Source: Elephas maximus indicus
Taxonomy: Eukaryota; Chordata; Mammalia; Proboscidea; Elephantidae
DNA length: 64,000 nucleotides
Direction of reading: 5' to 3'
NCBI RefSeq assembly: GCF_024166365.1
Contig: NC_064822.1
Location: forward strand, 105,334,823 to 105,398,822
Shown: positions 23,700-34,948 of the stretch, in pieces
How positions within the stretch are numbered: position 1 is the stretch's first letter
Layout: the number at the start of each line of letters is the position of its first letter
Notes under the pieces: generated by a model
The model's input: the letters and a program-made list of their open reading frames with translations, nothing else
Told to the model about the DNA's origin: nothing
Databases searched by the model: none
Program-made: the position numbers and the translations under genes

Positions 23700-23925
23700 T
23701 AAGAGTATGGGTTGATTTCTGAACTTTTAATTCTATCCCATTGATTTGTTATGTCTATCCTTATGCCAGTACCACAAAGTCTTGATACATGATACATAGT
23801 ACCACTCCAGTTTTGTAGTAAGCTTTGAAATCGGGAAGTGTGAGTCCTCCAACTGTGTTCTTCTTCTTCAAGATTGTTTGACCACTCTGAATTACTTTAA
23901 TCGAAGGAAAACTATATCAACAAAT
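23700..23925 (-). repeat. L1 fragment, antisense
   Basis: It matches the ORF2-region text also found at 36835-36990: TATCCTTATGCCAGTACCAC and TTTGAAATCGGGAAGTGTGA. Confidence 0.85.
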
Positions 23926-23973
23926 ACTACGCTTTGTTGGTACTTGTCTTGTAGTGACTTGTATTCAAGTGAG

Positions 23974-24140
23974 GGAGCCTTGGTGGCGCAGTGGTTAAGT
24001 GTTTGGCTGCTAACCAAAAGGTAGGCAGTTCGAATCCACCAGCTGCTCCTTGGAAGCCCAATGGGGCAGTTCTACTCTGTCCTATAGGGTTGCTGTGAGT
24101 TGGAATCAACTCGAAGGCAATGGGTTTAGTTTTGTTTTAG
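23974..24140 (+). repeat. AfroSINE, full length with 11-bp TSD
   Basis: Well-preserved short type: head GAGCCTTGGTGGCGCAGTGG, B box GCAGTTCGAATCC. ATTCAAGTGAG flanks it (23963-23973 and 24141-24151). Confidence 0.95.
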
Positions 24141-24151
24141 ATTCAAGTGAG

Positions 24152-25300
24152 TTCACTGGGATCACCAACATCACTGGAAGATGAAGCTTGTTGAGGGCTC
24201 AAGAGAATTTCCCATGCCCCCTAGGAAGGAGCCTGGGACTACAGTGGAGCTGAGTGTATGCTGAATGAATGAGCAGATAAATAAATGAATGCTATTGAGT
24301 CGCTCATACACTGCCATGGCCACCATGACAATATGCCTGCTCATATTCTGATCAGAACCTCAGCAAACATCCTCAACAAAGAAGGGCTTAGGAAATGCAC
24401 TCATTAGACTCGGGGTTACACCTCTATTGACAATTGTAGTCACGTGTTGTTTCACCTGAGGTTTCCTTAGTTTATTGTAGTCATTATAATGCTTGTCAAT
24501 AAGAGAAAAATGTGCCCGAATTACTTGAGGAATTATGTGTGAATTGCATACTCAGGCACTCCACACCCAGGGCTCAGCCTCAGTCAGTACTGAAGCACAA
24601 TGACAGATCTTATCAAAGCATCAGAAAACATTATTGGCCTTCACGTCAGCATGCCAAACAGGATTCTCAATTAATCTGTTAATGATCTTTCTTTGTTTAG
24701 AGGGATTAGTCCTAATCAATTCTAATGTACACTCTATGCACAAATTTGTCCCATAAGTAATCCTCTATCCAAGGCATAGAGTCCCTGCCCTCGAGGAGCA
24801 CCCAGTCCAGGAGTGGAGGCAGCACACACACATGGCTCCTTCGAGTCCGTGGGCTGAGTGTTAGGTCGCACGGTGGGCCCAGAGGAGGAGGGACGGATTA
24901 ATCATCTGGGACACAGGTGTCAGGTCATCTTGGACATTTGAACTGAGCCTTGAAGCAAGCCTAGGATTCTGCCAGGTAGCAACAAGGGCTAGAGGGTTGC
25001 AGGCAAGGTGGAAAAAGTGTTCCAGGCAGGAGGAACAGGTAGAGCAAAGGTGTGTTCACAGGCACATACTTGCACCAATACACACTCATATGCTCAGATG
25101 CATTCTTCTCCAAGACCTGGGCCAGTAGGAAACTGTCTGAAAGATGTTGTTCTGCCCACCTGTGGCAGCCCACACACCAGGCTCTGGGTTCCACCTGGCC
25201 TTTCCTCAAGGGAGCATTTAATGTCTGGGGCCCCCTGCCTTCCTTCCCATCTGTGGAGGCCCTCTCCCTTTCTCCAGGCTGGCCATTTCCCTCAGGGTAC
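24152..25300. other. Intergenic, includes repeat-free AT-rich segment
   Basis: Positions 24300-24780 match no repeat I know and are AT-rich with several TAAT-type sites. They include an inverted pair GATTAG-TC-CTAATC at 24704-24717. From 24780 on the text resembles an old dispersed repeat. Confidence 0.5.
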
Positions 25301-25507
25301 TTGTTGTTGTTAGTTGCTGCCAAGTTGATTCTTACTCATGGAGACCCCATGTGTGCAGAACAGAACTGTTCCATGTTTTCAAAGCTGTGAACTTTCAGAA
25401 AAGCAGATCACCAGACCTGTCTTTTGAGGCACTCTGGGTGGGTTTGAACCACCAACCTTTCAGCTGGTTGTCAAGCATTTAAGCATTTGGGCCACCCGGG
25501 GACTCCT
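25301..25507 (-). repeat. AfroSINE (long type)
   Basis: Antisense. It begins with the TTGTTGTTAG tail, includes GCAGATCACCAGACCTGTC, and ends CCACCCGGGGACTCC. Confidence 0.88.
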
Positions 25508-25828
25508 CAGAGTCCTTACTCACTGCTAACTGAGGCACAAATTCCAGAAGGCTCGATGTGAACTGGGCCAAAGATTACATCCTGATGAAGCTCTGGTGTT
25601 ATAAGATACAGAATTTTCCACTTGCCTCTGATGGGGCCTTTGGCTGACTGGTCAAGCTATGGGGGCAGGGAGAGCCTCCTCAGGGCTGCAGACTGCTGAT
25701 GGTGGTGTGACTTTGTCCAATATTTAAAACAGTAACTGCTTGCAGGGCATTGCTTAGAAACAGTCCCAATGTACTTCCTTTCATCAGTCAATGGCAAGTG
25801 TTTATTGATCACTTACTTTTCAATTTTT

Positions 25829-26100
25829 TTTTTATTGAAGTAATACAAACATGTATTAAAACGCATGTATCATTAGTGTAAAACCTAATGCATTTTTACC
25901 CGCTGAACACACCACTTCACCAGAACCCGGATCAGGAAACAGAATATCACCAGCACCCCAGAACTCCTCTCGTTCCTCTTTCACTCACCAACTTCCTCAA
26001 GGAGGGGTAATGACTGTCTTGGCTTGCAGCAGCATAGATCAGTTTTGCTGGCTTTTATACTTCATATGATGGAATCATGCGGCATAGACTCTCCTGGCAC
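25829..26100 (-). repeat. L1M-like 3' end, antisense
   Basis: A T-rich start, then ATTGAAGTAATACAAACATG, CCAGAACCCGGATCAGGAAAC and ACAGAATATCACCAGCACCC, follow an old L1 3' untranslated region. Confidence 0.65.
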
Positions 26101-26182
26101 TTACTCTTGAACAAATGAATTGGTCAAAGACTCTGAGGAGGGAAAGCAGGAGGGCACTTGAAAGACTGGCTCTTTTGAGGAA

Positions 26183-26583
26183 TGTTGTTGTTGTTGCTGC
26201 TGTTGTTAAATGCTGTGGACTTGTCTCCTGACTCATGGCAATCCCATGCAAAACAGGATCAAACCATTGTGATCCATAGGTTTTTTGTCTGTCTTTGAGG
26301 TAAATATATAGTAACAATTTGCCATTTCTACAGTCTTCACACGTACAGTTCAATGACATTGTGTTCATCATGTTGGATCCATAGGGTGTTCATTGGCTGA
26401 TTTTTGGAAGTAGATCACCATGCCTTTCTTCCTAGGCTGTCTTAGTCTGGAAGCTCTGCTGAAACCTGTTCAGCATCATAGCAACACGCAAGCCTCCACT
26501 GACAGACAGTACATTGGACAGGAATCGAACTTGAGTCTCCCACGCGGACAGTGAGAATTCTACCATTGAACTATCACTCTACC
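26183..26583 (-). repeat. tRNA-Gly-headed SINE, antisense, with L1 insert
   Basis: Antisense partner of the 12153 copy. Its tRNA-Gly head is at 26516-26583 and the tail GTTGTTGTTG is at 26184. It is split by foreign sequence at 26281-26375 flanked by GATCCATAGG duplications. Confidence 0.85.
26281..26375 (-). repeat. Short L1 3' fragment inserted in the tRNA-Gly SINE
   Basis: It begins with a T run (TTTTTT, the A tail seen antisense) and reads CCATTTCTACAGTC...ACAGTTCAATGACATT, like an L1 3' end. GATCCATAGG lies on both sides (26271-26280, 26376-26385). Confidence 0.75.
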
Positions 26584-26595
26584 TTCTAATGAGGA

Positions 26596-26738
26596 ATAAA
26601 CTCATTGCCATCTCATAGCAACCCTACAGGACAGAGGAGAACTGCCCTATAGGGTTTCCGAGGAGCAGCTAGTAGATTCGAACTGCCGACCTTTTGGTTA
26701 GCAGGTGAGCTCTTAACTACTGCGCCATCAGGGCTCCC
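26596..26738 (-). repeat. AfroSINE, first of three in series
   Basis: Antisense, short type, with a small deletion near the tail. It is flanked by TAATGAGGAATAA on one side and TTATAAGGAATA on the other. Confidence 0.92.
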
Positions 26739-26761
26739 TTATAAGGAATAAAAAAAAAAAA

Positions 26762-26915
26762 AGAAACCACGAAACCTGTTGCCGTCAAGTTGATTCCGAC
26801 TCACAGAGACCATATAGGACAGAGTAGAACTGTCCCGTAGGGTTTCCAAGAAGCATCTGGTGGATTCAAACTTTGTTAGTAGCCATGCTTTTAACCACTG
26901 AGACACCAGGGCTCC
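26762..26915 (-). repeat. AfroSINE, second of three in series
   Basis: Antisense, preceded by an A run. Part of the head is deleted. It is followed by TTATGAGGAATA at 26916-26927. Confidence 0.92.
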
Positions 26916-26929
26916 TTATGAGGAATACT

Positions 26930-27089
26930 CGTAAACCCATTGCCATTGAGTCGATTCCTACTCATAGCAACCCTATAGGACAGAGTAGAACTGCCCTACA
27001 GAGTTTCCAAGGCGTGCCTGGTGGATTCAAACTGCCAGCCTTTTGATTAGCACCTGCAACACTTAGCAACTACACTACCAGGGCTTCCT
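26930..27089 (-). repeat. AfroSINE, third of three in series
   Basis: Antisense, short type. It is followed by TTATGAGGAATAATA at 27090-27104, the fourth copy of the shared target sequence. Confidence 0.92.
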
Positions 27090-27104
27090 TTATGAGGAAT
27101 AATA

Positions 27105-27441
27105 GGGGCCTACAAATGTAAAATCAAGTAAATCGCAGGTATGAGGAGTCTCTGCAGTCCCTGGGAGACTGGAGGGGACAGATGGCCCCACTTTGGTCCA
27201 GGAGTGGGGGACTTGTGTTCACATTCTATATCTAACCCAATTTGCTATGCAACCTTGGGAGAACCTCTTTCCCTCTCTGGACCTCAGTTGCACCCTCTGC
27301 AAGGGTTGGGGTGGATAATGGTTTCCTACCTTTTCACTTTCAAAGATACCTTCTATTTTCTATCCTCACCCTCCACTGCTGCTATGGACCTCATGCTTTG
27401 AAAATGTTGCCTACTGAGCAGGCCACATGTAAGTACTGATT
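27105..27441. other. Intergenic, no gene seen
   Basis: Unique sequence with weak MIR-like text around 27220-27300. Confidence 0.5.
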
Positions 27442-27446
27442 AATTT

Positions 27447-28013
27447 TGTCATGGGTTGAATTGTGTCCCTCAAAAATATGTGTCAACTTGGTTAGGCCAT
27501 GATTTCCAGTATTGTGTAGTTGTCCTCCATTTTGTGATTGATATAATTTTCCTGTGTGTTGTAAATCTTAATCTCTGCCTGTAGTGAATAAGGCAAGGTT
27601 AGATTATGTTACAGAGAATTAGGGTAGGATATAACACCCTTACTCAGGTCATATCCCTGATCCAATGTAAAGGGAGTTTCCCTGGGGTGTGGCCTGTACC
27701 ACCTTTTATCTTACAAGGAAAGGGGAGTGAGCAGAGAGTAGGGGATCTCATACCACCAAGAAAGCAGCGCAGGGAGCAGAGCGTGTCCTTTGGACCTGAG
27801 GTTCCTGCACAGAGAAGCTCCTAGACCAAGACCCAGGGAAGACTGATGACGAGGATCTTCCTCCAGGGCCGGCAGAGAGAAAAAGCCTTCCCCTGGAGCT
27901 GATGCCCTGAATTTGGACTTCTAGCCTACCAGGACCTGAGAGAATAAATTTCTCTTTGATAAAGCCATCCACTTGTAGTATTTCTGTTAAAGCAGCACTA
28001 GATAACTGAGACA
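27447..28013 (+). repeat. Solo LTR, family A, longest complete copy
   Basis: It starts TGTCATGGGTTGAATTGTG and ends GATAACTGAGACA, 567 bp. The flanks AATTT (27442-27446) and AACTT (28014-28018) differ by one base and fit a 5-bp duplication. Confidence 0.88.
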
Positions 28014-29870
28014 AACTTGTCTCCCCAATTCTTGTTAACTGGCTGATGCATGGAGCAGACTCAGATCTATAGGAGATAGCAGCAGTGCCACCCTGAGTTG
28101 ATAGAATTCCGGTCAAAGGCAGAGACTTTTTATGGCTGAGTTACCTAATGGCAGCCTCGTGTCCAGGAAATGCCCAGAGCCTGATGCATCCAGTGAAATA
28201 TAGAAAATAACTTGAGAATCCCCATCCTAGCCTCTGTGCAGCAGTGAACCCAAGAACCACTAATGAAATAGTCACTAAGTTTCCCTCCAGCCCTGAGAAG
28301 CCAAGGGCCTGAGGGTTGCCCAGCTCCCTCTAGAATTGACTGCAGAGCTGTGGGGTATGGGCCCCCTCCCCTGAGGGCCTCCCTCCCTCTCAACCTGACC
28401 TCAGCCCCTAACCACACCCTGCACCCTTTACTCCAGCAGGCCTTCTGCCCAGCCTATTGCTGGACAATCCTCAGGGGTCAAGGGCTGTCTCATGTTGCTC
28501 CAGGGGACTATTTGGAAACTGCTGATGGAATTTGGTTCCTGGGACACCATGATAATTGCCCTGTGCAGCCCCACCAGACCAGGGAGAGAACCTCAGTGGG
28601 CTCTTTAAGGATGTAGCCTAACCCACAAAGGCTGCCTCCTCTGCAATGGGGCTCCAGGGCCTCACTCCCCTCAGTGCACTCTCAAGAGCTCTCTAGTTTC
28701 TAGTCCATTTCTGTCCATGACCCAAGGATGGAGTGAAGTCTGCCTGTGGACAGGAACTGTGTCCCCTGATGAGGAGCCAGGACCATACTCAGAATAAAAC
28801 AGAATCAGGCTAGAACTGGGAGCAGAGAAAAAGGGAGGGAACTTAGCTGGTAGGACTTGGTTAAAGAAGCTTCTTGGAAAATGGGTCTCAAGCATGGATG
28901 TGGAAGGAGGAGGGGGCAGAGCTGTATGCAATGAGTGTCCCAGGACAGGCAGGTACAGCTTGGACAGTCCCTGTGCTGTATTCTGAGAAGCATGAGGATG
29001 TGCAGGGGACCCTAGGGGGTCACCTTTAGAGGAATGGAGTAACCAGAAGTTCCCTGGGGTGGTGAGGTGGGGAAAGGAGAGGGGTTCAATTGTTTAGGGT
29101 AGGGGCAGTGTGAAATGAGTCTGATGAGAACTTGGAACTTCACATGAAGACATGTGGAAGCCTTCGTTGGACATACCTGGGGCAGATAACTGGATGGACG
29201 ATGTAGAACAACCCACCCATCCAGCATATATGATTCATCATTGTCTTCAAGTCAAGGTGCTGGGCCTTTGTGCAGTGAGGTGTGAAGGGGCTTGACGGAT
29301 AAGGCCTGAGACGTCTCTTTAATAAGAAGTGGGGCTTGCCTGCTAGTCTACCTGGGTAGCCTTCTTGAAAGAGGAAAAATTTCTGAAACAGCATGACAAA
29401 TGAGACGGATGGTTTGGTTATAGGAGGAAATGAATGGCGTGTGTGTGTGTCTGTGATTGTGTATGTGAGAAACAGAGAAGGAAGGAGACAGAGAACACTA
29501 TTTGTGCCAGTTTGCCTAACTTAAGAAAGTAGAGGAAAGGAGTAGTTTGATGCTTTCTCATTTAAAGAAAAAACACTTCTTTTTTTTTTAGCATACAATG
29601 TGGGCTGGTGTAGCTCTAGAAAATAAGAGTGAATAGTTGTGACTCTTACCCTCAAGGAAGGCAAGACATTCTAGTGCAGCAGGCAGATAATGGAAAACTC
29701 AACGCAGTAAGGATATAGAACTTGAGAAAGGCTATGAAGGAGGTGGGAAAATGTCTAAAGTCAGCTGTGCCTGAATTGTGTTTTGATGGATGATCAGGAG
29801 TTCTCCAAGGGTGAACTGGAGTATGTGCTCACAGGTTCAAAGGCCCTATGAAGAATCTGATGAAAGTCAT
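28014..29870. other. Intergenic, no gene seen
   Basis: Mostly unique sequence. A short (GT)n lies at 29440-29463. None of the open frames shows a domain. Confidence 0.5.
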
Positions 29871-30785
29871 TGTCTTAGTTATCCAGTGTTGCTATAACAG
29901 GAATACCACAAGTGGATGGCTTTGACAAAGAAAAATTTATTCTCTCACAGTGTAGTAGGCTACAAGTCCAAAATGCAGGGCATCAGCTCCAGGGGAATGC
30001 TTTCTCTCCTCTGTCGGCTCTGGAGGAAAGTCCTTGTCATCAATCTTCCCCTGATCCAGCAGCTTTTCAGCACAGGGGCCCCAGGTCCAAAGGACACGTA
30101 CTCCTGGCTCAGCTTTCATGGTGGTATGAGGTCCTCAACTCTCTTATAAGAAATAAAAGGAAACTCTCTTTCTTTTAATCTCTTGTAAGATAAAAGGTGA
30201 TGCAGGCCACATCCCAGGGAAACTCCCTTTACATTGGATCAGGAATGTGACCTGAGCAAGGGTATTACATCCCATCCTAATTCTCTTTAACAAAATTTAA
30301 TCTTGCCTCATTAACCACAGGCAGAGAATAGGATTTACAACACGTAGTAAAACTATATCAATCACAAAATGGAGGACAACCACACAATATTGGAAATCAT
30401 GACCTAGCCAAATTGATACACTTATTTTTGGGGAACACAATTCAATCTGTGACATTCCACCTTTTGGCCCCCCAAAATTCATGTCCTTATCACATGTAAA
30501 ACACATTCACCCCATCATATCATAGCAAAACTCTTAAATCAACTCCAAGTTCAAAATCCAAAAATTCCTGTTCATTTATGAAATCTAGAATACAAGTTAT
30601 CTGCTTCCGGTACAATGGTACAACAGGGAGGCACAAACTAGACATTTTCATTACAAATGGGAGAAATTGGAGAGAAAGAAGGCATAACAGACACCAAGCA
30701 AGTCAGCAGAACACATTACACTAGCCCTCAAGGTTTTGAAAAGAATCCTCTGTTCTCTGAGAGCATTTACACAATGGCCCCGTCC
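29871..30785 (-). mobile_element. Family A LTR (29871-30454) with retroviral internal stub
   Basis: The antisense LTR has ends TGTCTTAG and CTGTGACA. Immediately 3' on the + strand lies sequence (30455-30785) absent from the solo copies. Read on the minus strand it ends in a purine tract (AAAAGGTGGAA) next to the LTR, as expected for a polypurine tract before a 3' LTR. The 5' part of the element is missing. It looks MaLR-like with no coding capacity. Confidence 0.7.
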
Positions 30786-32860
30786 TCTAGACTCTAGGTA
30801 TTAGCCAGAGAAATACACACACATTAACACACACATACACACTAACATACACACATTCCATGGACCTCAGAGTGGGATCCCCAAAGGCCCTGATGTCAAG
30901 AAGAGCACAGCAATGATCAAGGACATTGCCTCGGATCTCTGGGGCAAGCATGAATGCCAATGACAAGGACCCCAGGCAGAGCACAGCCTGCCTGTGGGCA
31001 GTAACATGGGTGCTGGATGCAAAAGTGCAACTCTGATAATATGACAAGGCTGCCGGTTGGGAGAAGAAGGTATACTTCAGCAGACTGGTACTCAGTGTGC
31101 TGAGAGTAGGATGGCATTGGTGACAGGGAATATGTATGTGGATGATGGAGACAGGACACCTGAGTGGTGGTTAAAGTCATGATGGTGGGGATAGCAGTGG
31201 TGGTAGTGGGGTGGGGTGGGGGGCAGCACGGGATGGTGTTTAAGCACAGGGGCTTCAGGGTCCAGCAGGCCTAGGTTAGAATCCCAGCCAGGAACTCAAA
31301 GACGTCCAGGAACTCAGCCTAGAACAGTGTTTCCTCAGGGTCTGGGGAAAGGAGAGGAGCTTTCTCAAAGTGTATGTGCCACCCCCACCCTATTTCCACC
31401 CTGCATACTTCAGACAATGTGAAGGGTGGGCGATTGTATTGTGAGAAGCTCTCCAGGTAATTCCGGTCCATCCCTGCCACTACATCTTTCTCCCCCAGAA
31501 CTACTGTCCTGGAAGATCACTTAAAAAGGGACAAGACATTGTGTCCCTGGGCTAAATTAGACTACCTGCAATTCAGTCCAGGCCAGCCCAATTTTAGTGA
31601 ACTAGCCCGTTCATTCAACAAAGTTCTATTGAGCACAGAGGCAGCCCTGGTGCCCATGGTGGGAGGACAGGCCAGAACAGAGACGACTACAATGTGGTGA
31701 CGAACTCTGCAATAAGGAAGGTTGAGAGTACTCTAGGAACACCAGGGAGATAGTCATGGCTCCCATCAGGGAAGGCTTCCTGGAGGAAGAGTAGGCAGGA
31801 GTCAGCCAGGAGTGTGCAGAAGGCCTTCCAGAAAAAAGAAACCACCTGTGTGCAGCCCCAAGACAAGAGAGAAGTCCAAGTAATCCCAAGTGTGCCTGGG
31901 TGGTGAGAGGGGGTAGACCAGGGGGTGCAGTTTATCCTGCAACCACAAGAGCCAGGAAAAGTTCCGAGAAAGCCTGGGGGTGCCACCGTTACTTTAGTTG
32001 CAGTCTGAGGGATAGACGGGCCTGGAGAGAGAGACCCCCTCAGGCCAAAGGATGGATCAGTTGAGATCTTGGCAAGAGATGCTGAAGGCCTGAAGGAAGA
32101 GAGTGTCCATGGGGCCACAGACAGCAGCCAAATCCCTCAGAAACACAACGCCAGATATGGCTGACTCTTTCGAAAAGGCCTGCACTCCCCATGCACCAGG
32201 GACCTGCTGGGGGGATTATTCTGGAAACTTTCTGCCCAGCCACCACCATCCATTGAGGGCCCTTGTGGCTGTCCAGCTTTTCCCTATTCTCTTTTGTCTC
32301 TCTGCTTCCTCTTCCCTCCCTCCTGAATCTTTCCACAGAGTCCTCTGATAAACCTTCCTATTCCTCAATGTCAGACATCTCCTCCCTCCTAGCTGCCATT
32401 GAAGTTCAGTTCTCCTCCTGTGTGACACAACACCCACATTAGTGTTGATGACCCATCTAGCCTCTGGTCTTCAGTTCTCTAACTTTTACTTCATTTCAGT
32501 CACTTCCTTCCACAGCCATACCCTGGAGCTTGTCTCTCCTAAAATGCCTATACCTCTAAAGGCTTAAATGAAAACACTCCACTCCTGGGCCACAACTTTC
32601 TGTGCTTCTCACTCAGACCCACTCATCCCACACACCTGTACCAGTGTCTCACTCACCTAGACCTCCAGGCCCTCCAGCCTCTACCTTCTCCCCCCTCAAA
32701 TCCCTCTGGCCTTAAGTCTTTCCCTGTCTTCTACCCCCTGCCCAGTTGCCCTTTACACCCACCCAGAAACACCGGTGGATAGAACTAGCTGCCTTCCCCC
32801 ATTCCCCCCTGTGCTACTGGGCCTCACTGGAGAATAGCCACCATGGAGACTCCTGGCTTT
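30786..32860. other. Intergenic, no gene seen
   Basis: A (CA)n-like stretch lies at 30815-30858 and an old dispersed-repeat text at 31605-31860. The rest is unique. Confidence 0.5.
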
Positions 32861-33264
32861 TTTTTTTTTTTTTAATTATGGCAAAATACGTATACTGTAA
32901 CATAAAATTTTCCATTGCATTTTTATTGTATAGTTCAGTTGCATTAATTATATTCGCAATGATATGCAACCATCACCACTATTTCCAAAACTTTTTCATC
33001 ACCCCAAACAGAAATTCTGTACCCATTACCCTGTACCCCATTCCTCCCTCCCCCCAGCCCCCGGTAACCTCTAGTCTACGTTCTGCCTATGCCTTTGCCT
33101 GGACAACTGGTTGCCTAGTCTAGATATTTCATATAGGTGGAATTATACAATATTTATTCTTTTGTGTCTGGCTTATTTCACTCAGCATAATGTTTTCAAG
33201 GTTCGTGCATGTTGTAGCATGTATCAGTACTTTATTTCTCTTTATGGCTGAGCAGTATTCCATT

Positions 33265-33439
33265 ATCTAAGGAGCCCTGGCGGCACAGTGGTTAAGTGTT
33301 TGCTAGCCAAAAGGTTGGTAGTTCAAACCCACCAGCCACTCCACGGGAGAAAGATGTGGCAGTCTTCTTCTACTCTGTCCTATGGGGTCGCTACGAGTGA
33401 GGATGGACTTGATAGCAACAGGTTTGGTTTTTGGTTTAA
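33265..33439 (+). repeat. AfroSINE in L1 copy 1
   Basis: Full length with a mixed short/long body. TATTCCATT flanks it (33256-33264, 33440-33448). Confidence 0.92.
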
Positions 33440-33636
33440 TATTCCATTGTATGTTTGTATCACATTTTCTTTATCCATTTGTCTGTTGACACACATTTGG
33501 GTTGTTGCTACCTTTTGGCTATTGTAAATAATGCTGCAACAGACATTAGTGCACATGCATCTGTTTGAACCTCTACTTTCAATTCTTTTGAGTACATACC
33601 TAGGAGTGGAATTATTGGGCCATATGGGAATTCTAT

Positions 33637-33681
33637 AGGGTCGCTATGAGTTGGAATCGACTCGACAGCAGTGGGGTGGGT
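33637..33681 (+). repeat. 45-bp AfroSINE 3' fragment with 14-bp TSD
   Basis: Only the tail (GGGTCGCTATGAGTTGGAAT and following) is present. It lies between TATGGGAATTCTAT (33623-33636) and TATGGTAATTCTAT (33682-33695). Confidence 0.88.
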
Positions 33682-33914
33682 TATGGTAATTCTATGTTTA
33701 ACTTTTTGAGCCACTGCCAAAATGTTTTCCACAGCAGCTACACCATTTTACAATTCCATCAGCAATGGACAAGGAGTTCAATTTCTCCACATCTTCACCA
33801 ACACATGTTATTTTCTGTTTTTTTTATAATAGCCATCCTAGTGGGTATAAAGTGGTATCTCAGTATTTTTTTTCAATATCTTATGGTGATATATATAATA
33901 GAGAGAGAGAGAGA

Positions 33915-34122
33915 GTCCCTGGATGGCACAAAAGATTAAGCATTCAACTACTCACTGAAAAGATTGGCGTTAAAACCTTCCCAGAGGCTCCTGGGAAGAT
34001 AGGCCTAGCAATTTGCTTCCAAAATGCCACAACCTTGAAAACCCTACAGAGCAGTTCTACTCTGCACATGTGTGGTTGCTTGCCATGAGTCAGAATCGAC
34101 TCAATGGCAGTTAACAACAAAT
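33915..34122 (+). repeat. AfroSINE (long type), diverged
   Basis: It follows a (GA)n run. The head is AGTCCCTGGATGGCACAAAAG and it ends GGCAGTTAACAACAA. The A/B boxes are decayed. Confidence 0.8.
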
Positions 34123-34179
34123 GTATATTTTTTGGTATACTTTTCCTTTACTAAGTTTGGTATAAAAATTCAGCAAATT

Positions 34180-34211
<32 letters not shown>

Positions 34212-34212
34212 C

Positions 34213-34948
34213 ACAAACAATAGTTAAAGTTGTGTGTCAACATGGCTGGGCCATGATTCTCAGTGGTTTGGCAGTTATATAATGGTATAGCTTGGCAGTT
34301 ATGGAAAGATGTGGTTATCCTCCATTTGTGATATAATATAATCACCTCCATGATGTGATCTGATGTGATCAGCCAATCAGTTGTAAGGGGAGTTTCTTCA
34401 GAAGTGTGGCCTGCATGTAATATATATGGACATTCTTGCAAAGCTCACTGCCTTTTGCTCGCTCTGGATTCTGCATCTAGCTCATCATCATCTGACCTCT
34501 GATTCTTAGAAATTGAGCCAGCAGCCTACTGTATTGTCTGCTGATCTTGGGATTCATCGGCCCCTGCAGCCTGTGAACCAGCAGCCTACCTTCTTACCTG
34601 CTGATCTTTGATTTGTCAGCCTCTGCAGCCTGTGAGCCAGAAGCCTGCCATCTGACCTGCCGATCTTGGGTTCATCTGTCCCTGCTGCTTCGTGCATCAG
34701 CAGAAGCCTCCGGCCTGATGCCTAACCCACAGACTTGGAACTTGCCACCCTCTACAACCACGTGAGCCATCTCCTTGACATAAGGAAATAAATGTGTATA
34801 TATATATGTATGTGTGTGTGTATGTATGTATATACGTATATGTGTATGTATATATATACATACATACACACACATACATATATGTGTGCGTGTGTGTGTC
34901 TGTATGCTCCACTGGCTTTGCTTCTCTAGAGAAACTCAGCCTAAGACT
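34213..34948 (+). repeat. Family B solo LTR
   Basis: It matches the 20829 LTR along most of its length (GCCAATCAGTTGTAAGGGGAG; CTGCATCTAGCTCATCATC) and ends CTCAGCCTAAGAC. The microsatellite near its end (34795-34905) is expanded. Confidence 0.85.
34795..34905. repeat. (TA/TG/CA)n microsatellite inside the LTR
   Basis: Alternating TATATG, GTGTGT, TATATACATA and CACACA blocks run for about 110 bases without interruption by unique sequence. Confidence 0.95.

Larger units (their letters stand above)
32862..34125 (-). repeat. L1M copy 1, antisense, 3' end into ORF2, with SINE inserts
   Basis: It begins at a T run, follows an L1 3' untranslated region (AAAATACGTATACTGTAACA) and continues into ORF2-region text. 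AfroSINE insertions occur at 33265-33439, 33637-33681 and 33915-34122. Confidence 0.85.
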
